Source: Mycolicibacterium sphagni (GTDB lineage: Bacteria > Actinomycetota > Actinomycetes > Mycobacteriales > Mycobacteriaceae). From it: 64,000 bases of DNA. Position numbers and translations under genes: made by a program. This document shows, piece by piece, positions 60,832-64,000 of this stretch (positions within the stretch are counted from its first letter, which is position 1; each line of letters starts with the position of its first letter). The stretch spans positions 1-64,000 of the forward strand of contig NZ_VBSB01000035.1 in the NCBI RefSeq assembly GCF_013337765.1, written 5' to 3'. The notes under the pieces were generated by a model that saw nothing but the letters and a program-made list of their open reading frames with translations, had not been told where the DNA came from and searched no databases.

Positions 60832-62154
60832 ATGACCAGCCCCCCGCCGGTTGCCCAGACCGCCGGCCGGTCGAAAGTCATTTCCTGGGCGTTGTGGGAC
60901 TGCGGTTCCACCGGCATGAACGCCATCGTCACCACCTTCGTCTTCTCGGTGTACCTGACCAGCACGGTCGGCCAAGACCTTGGCGGCGACACCTCACCGG
61001 CCAGCTGGCTGGGCCGGGCGCTGGCGATCGCCGGCCTGACCGTCGCGCTTCTGGCTCCGTTGACCGGTGTGCTGGTCCAGGCGCCGCACCGGCGCCGCGC
61101 CGCGCTGACCACCCTGACCGGCCTTGCGGTGCTCGCCACCGCGGGGATGAGCCTGATCCGGGCCGAACCGGCCTACTTCGCGATGGGTCTGGTGCTGCTG
61201 GCCTTCACGGCGGCGTGCGGAGACCTGGCCAGCGTGCCCTACAACGCCATGCTGCGGCAGCTCACCACCCCGCAGAATTCCGGCCGCATCTCGGGAATCG
61301 GCGCGGCCGCCGGCTACTTCGGCAGCGTCGCGCTCCTGATCGTCATCTATGTCACGTTCATCGCCGGCGACGGCCCGAACCGCGGCCTGCTCGGGGTCCC
61401 CGTCACTGACGGTCAGAACGTGCGTGCGGCGATGATCATGGCGGCGGTGTGGTTCGTCGTGCTCGCCCTGCCGCTGCTGATCACCGCGCACAGCTTCTCC
61501 CCGGCAGTCGACCCCGATGCCCAAACCGTCGGCCTGCTCGGCGGCTATCGACGGCTGTGGAACGACCTGCGGGGCGAGTGGCGGCGCGATCGCAACCTGG
61601 TCTACTACCTGGTCGTCAGCGCGATCTTCCGGGACGGTATCGCCGGGGTGTTCGCCTTCGGCGCGGTGCTCGGCGTCAGCGTCTACGGCATCTCGCAGGC
61701 CAACGTGCTGATCTTCGGCGTGATCGCCAGCACGATGGCGGCCCTCGGCGCGGTCCTCGCGGGTCCCGTCGACGACCGGATCGGCGGCAAACCGGTGATC
61801 GTTGCCTCGCTCACGTTGATGATCGCCGTCGGCCTGACCCTGCTGTCGCTGTCCGGACCGGTCGTGTTCTGGATCTGCGGGCTGCTGCTGGCGCTCTGCG
61901 TCGGGCCCATCACGACGTCGGCACGCACGGTGCTGCTGCGCATGGTCAGCGAGGGCAAAGAGGCCGTCGCCTTCGGGCTCTACACGACCACCGGACGGGC
62001 GGCGTCGTTCCTCGCGCCGTGGCTGTTCTTCGTGTTCGTGGACGCCTTCCACGCCGACCGCGCCGGCCTTGGTGGGCTGTGTCTCGTGCTGGCCGTGGGG
62101 CTGCTGGGCATGCTTCTGGTCAAGGTGCCCAACGACGGTCGCTCACGTCGTTAA
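60832..62154 (+). CDS. MFS/UMF1-like integral membrane protein (Rv2508c-like)
   Basis: A 440-residue membrane protein with about 12 hydrophobic helices, rich in Leu and Ala, resembling the UMF1/Atg22-like branch of the major facilitator superfamily (WALWDCGSTGMNAIVTTFVFSVYL at the start; DDRIGGKPVIVASL in a loop). This branch includes amino-acid or small-solute exporters; no substrate can be named. I chose ATG 60832 rather than an upstream in-frame start because it follows a -10 element directly and starts just before helix 1. Its stop overlaps that of the MmpS-like gene by four bases. Confidence 0.85.
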   Translation: MTSPPPVAQTAGRSKVISWALWDCGSTGMNAIVTTFVFSVYLTSTVGQDLGGDTSPASWLGRALAIAGLTVALLAPLTGVLVQAPHRRRAALTTLTGLAVLATAGMSLIRAEPAYFAMGLVLLAFTAACGDLASVPYNAMLRQLTTPQNSGRISGIGAAAGYFGSVALLIVIYVTFIAGDGPNRGLLGVPVTDGQNVRAAMIMAAVWFVVLALPLLITAHSFSPAVDPDAQTVGLLGGYRRLWNDLRGEWRRDRNLVYYLVVSAIFRDGIAGVFAFGAVLGVSVYGISQANVLIFGVIASTMAALGAVLAGPVDDRIGGKPVIVASLTLMIAVGLTLLSLSGPVVFWICGLLLALCVGPITTSARTVLLRMVSEGKEAVAFGLYTTTGRAASFLAPWLFFVFVDAFHADRAGLGGLCLVLAVGLLGMLLVKVPNDGRSRR

Positions 62155-62882
62155 CCGGCTCCGGTGCAGATCGTCAGGCCGCGGCCGGTGCGTTCCCGCA
62201 CCTGAGCGCCGTTTACCGAAACATTGCAGGTCACGTCGCGTCCGACGTTGACAACGGCGACGCTGGCCGACGCCCGCGCCGGCGCGGGCAGGCTGACTTC
62301 CTTGCTCCAGGGCAGCATCACGTTGAACTCGGTCTGCATGATCCCGCCGGTGTCGACATAGGTGATGTTGATCGCCCGGCCGTCACCGGTGACGTTGTAG
62401 ACGACGGTGTCGGTTCCGGTCGGGCTGGTGGTGCCGCCGGGGATCGTCGGCGTGCCAGGTGAGCCAGTGGTCGTCGGCAGCGCGGGCAGCGTCGTCGTCG
62501 GGATCGACGTGCTGGCCCGCGGCGGTGTGGACGATGTCTCAGACAGCGGCGGCAAGGGCGCCACCACCGTCGTCTCCCGAGCCGAGCTGGACACGATCAC
62601 CAAAGCGATCACCAAACCGACCACGAGGAGCACCGCGACGCCCGCGGCAATCCACAACCACTTCGGTGATTTGGGAGGGCCTGGTGGCGGCTGGGGCGGC
62701 TCGCCGGGCGGATAACCGCCACCCGGGTGCCAGTACGACGGCAGCTGCTCGGTGGGCTGGGCCGGCTGCGTGCCGTAACCCTGTCCGTAATACTGACCGG
62801 CGTAAGCGGGGTCTGTATGCGGCGGATAAGCGCCTCCGGCCTGCGTCGGATCAGACCACCCCGGTTGACGCGGATCGTTCAT
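62151..62882 (-). CDS. Proline-rich membrane protein with MmpS-like domain (Rv2507-like)
   Basis: A 243-residue single-pass protein. The cytoplasmic N-terminus is Pro/Gly/Tyr-rich (repeated Tyr-Gly and Pro-rich stretches to about residue 70). One membrane helix (WLWIAAGVAVLLVVGLVIAL) follows, then a Ser/Thr/Pro linker, then an MmpS-type beta domain (VVYNVTGDGRAINITYVDTGG, NVMLPWSKEVSL, CNVSVNG with two Cys that may pair). MmpS proteins assist MmpL lipid or siderophore exporters, but no mmpL gene is next to it. The start is ATG 62882 with GAGGTGGG immediately upstream. Confidence 0.88.
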   Translation of the reverse strand: MNDPRQPGWSDPTQAGGAYPPHTDPAYAGQYYGQGYGTQPAQPTEQLPSYWHPGGGYPPGEPPQPPPGPPKSPKWLWIAAGVAVLLVVGLVIALVIVSSSARETTVVAPLPPLSETSSTPPRASTSIPTTTLPALPTTTGSPGTPTIPGGTTSPTGTDTVVYNVTGDGRAINITYVDTGGIMQTEFNVMLPWSKEVSLPAPARASASVAVVNVGRDVTCNVSVNGAQVRERTGRGLTICTGAG

Positions 62883-62982
62883 ACCCACCTCATGGTTGCC
62901 CAGGCTACCTGCGCGCGGCAGCCCCCGTCCGGTCCCTGTTAGCTCTGGATGTGTTTACCACCGGGGAGCGCCGTGGAACGTA

Positions 62983-62994
62983 TTACCGAGGTAA
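62983..62994. promoter_or_regulatory. Small inverted repeat upstream of S9 peptidase
   Basis: TTACC-GA-GGTAA lies 27 bases before the GTG start and could be an operator. Nothing else supports it. Confidence 0.25.
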
Positions 62995-63021
62995 CTCTTA
63001 GTCAGAACAAAGGGTGGTGGA

Positions 63022-64000
63022 GTGGAACAGGACGTCCGCGCGACCTACGGCGCGTCGCTGTCGCCTGACGCGACGGCCTTCGCCCACATCGTCGACGATG
63101 GCGGATATCCGCGTGCCGTCCAACGGTTCCTGCGAGGCTGGCGGGCCAGTTCGTCACGTGATGTCGAACTGCCGGTGCAGGGGCCGGTGACCAGGGTCAT
63201 CCACTCCGCCGACGGCCACTGGCTGGCCTGCCAGGTCGCCCCCGACGGCAGCACAAGAAGCCAGATCTGGGTGGTCACCACCGACCCCGACGACCGGATG
63301 GCCCGCCGTATCGACGGGATGGGCGAGGATGGGATGGCCGGCACCGCCGAGCTGATCGCCTGGGACGGCACCAGGGTCTGCGCGATCCTCACCGGTGAGG
63401 ATGGCGTCGGCCAGTCCTGTCTGATCGACCCGGCCGACGGCACCGTCACCGTATTGGATCGCCGCTCCGGCGGCAGGCTCGTCGACGCCTGGGCCGGCTC
63501 GGCTCTGATCCGGGTCGGCCCCCGCGGGTATCGCGAGCTGATCATGCAGACGGGTCTGACCGAAATCGCCTTGCTGCCTTCAGATCCCGGCTCCAACACC
63601 GATATGGGCGTGATCCTCGACGACCACCATCCTCGGCGACTGCGGTCGGGGCCGGACGGCGAGGACACCACGCTGTATCACCCGGCGTACACCTACGGCC
63701 CGGACTTCGCCGACGGTTATGTGCGCGCGCTGATCCGCAGCGATAACGGTGCGACACATAGCCGTTTGCTCGAAGTGACCGTCACCCCCGACGGGGTCGC
63801 CTATCACGTGGCTGCCGAGCGTCCCGGCTACGACCTCGACGAGTTCGTGGTCAGCGACGACCTGTCGACCGTCGCGCTGTTGTGGAACATCAACGGCTGC
63901 AGTGAGTTACAGATACTCGAGTATGCCGACAACACACTCACCGAACCCATCACGCTGCCCAACCTGGTCGCCGGTGAACTGTCCATCAGCGCAGGGGGAT
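63022..64000 (+). CDS. S9 (prolyl oligopeptidase-like) peptidase, 5' part
   Basis: The frame starts at GTG 63022 with AGGG 8 bases upstream and stays open to the window edge, giving 326 residues without a stop. The sequence begins MEQDVRATYGASLSPDATAF and runs as repeated beta-propeller blades (IHSADGHWLACQVAPDGS, SQIWVVTTDPDDR, VAYHVAAERPGYDLDEFVVSDD), matching the propeller that gates S9 peptidases. The catalytic alpha/beta hydrolase domain with Ser/Asp/His lies beyond the window, so activity cannot be judged. There is no signal peptide, which suggests a cytoplasmic peptidase of oligopeptides. Confidence 0.8.
   Translation, partial: MEQDVRATYGASLSPDATAFAHIVDDGGYPRAVQRFLRGWRASSSRDVELPVQGPVTRVIHSADGHWLACQVAPDGSTRSQIWVVTTDPDDRMARRIDGMGEDGMAGTAELIAWDGTRVCAILTGEDGVGQSCLIDPADGTVTVLDRRSGGRLVDAWAGSALIRVGPRGYRELIMQTGLTEIALLPSDPGSNTDMGVILDDHHPRRLRSGPDGEDTTLYHPAYTYGPDFADGYVRALIRSDNGATHSRLLEVTVTPDGVAYHVAAERPGYDLDEFVVSDDLSTVALLWNINGCSELQILEYADNTLTEPITLPNLVAGELSISAGG

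Overview
The window is a high-GC, densely coded actinobacterial chromosome segment from a Mycobacterium/Mycolicibacterium-type organism. The evidence is a mycobacterial type I fatty acid synthase of about 3,080 residues followed by acpS, a DosR/DosS dormancy two-component system with its effector genes, a wax ester/triacylglycerol synthase, an LdtMt2-type L,D-transpeptidase, a mycolate reductase (CmrA) homologue and an MmpS-like protein. Gene order from about 29.8 kb onward follows the M. tuberculosis Rv2525c to Rv2507 block (recalled, not searched), with insertions. It is not M. tuberculosis itself, because the dormancy genes adjoin fas and several inserted genes differ.

Region 1 (1-3146): an IS21-family element (istA, istB) with iterated ends abuts the C-terminal half of a nitroreductase gene of the Acg family.

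Region 2 (3165-24291): a compact DosR-type dormancy island. It holds otsB1 (HAD + OtsB + GH65 fusion) divergent from a universal stress protein gene; the operon usp-dosR-dosS; the operon DUF1876-(phosphoribosyltransferase/erythromycin esterase)-pfkB; an intact Acg-type nitroreductase divergent from an operon of a P-loop kinase, PEP synthase and a P-type ATPase; and a tgs1-like acyltransferase. Palindromic DosR-like boxes occur in five intergenic regions, in three of them as clear tandem pairs 21-22 bp apart. The products fit redox stress, phosphate-bond metabolism, gluconeogenesis, ion transport and lipid storage during oxygen limitation.

Region 3 (24459-29688): a polyamine-type ABC importer (potA-potD-potB-potC) with an MFS gene downstream.

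Region 4 (29848-43897): the fatty acid synthesis block: a Tat-exported DUF1906 protein, fas, acpS, a very long bidirectional terminator, an ArsR-VOC pair divergent from an M20 peptidase, bcp, a DUF3618 protein and an unannotated 53-residue ORF. Several start codons lie 6-8 nt after a TANNNT box, suggesting leaderless transcripts.

Region 5 (44167-51436): five co-directional genes next to tRNA-Lys: three exported proteins (glycoside hydrolase, PQQ-type sugar dehydrogenase, alpha/beta hydrolase), a GlcD-type FAD oxidoreductase and a cytochrome P450 preceded by a perfect 14-bp palindrome.

Region 6 (51590-64000): tRNA-Lys, L,D-transpeptidase, a decarboxylase-like amidohydrolase, two uncharacterised paralogues sharing one domain, a membrane GGDEF protein, tRNA-His, orn, a HerA-like ATPase, cmrA divergent from an MFS-type protein, an MmpS-like protein and the 5' part of an S9 peptidase that runs off the window.
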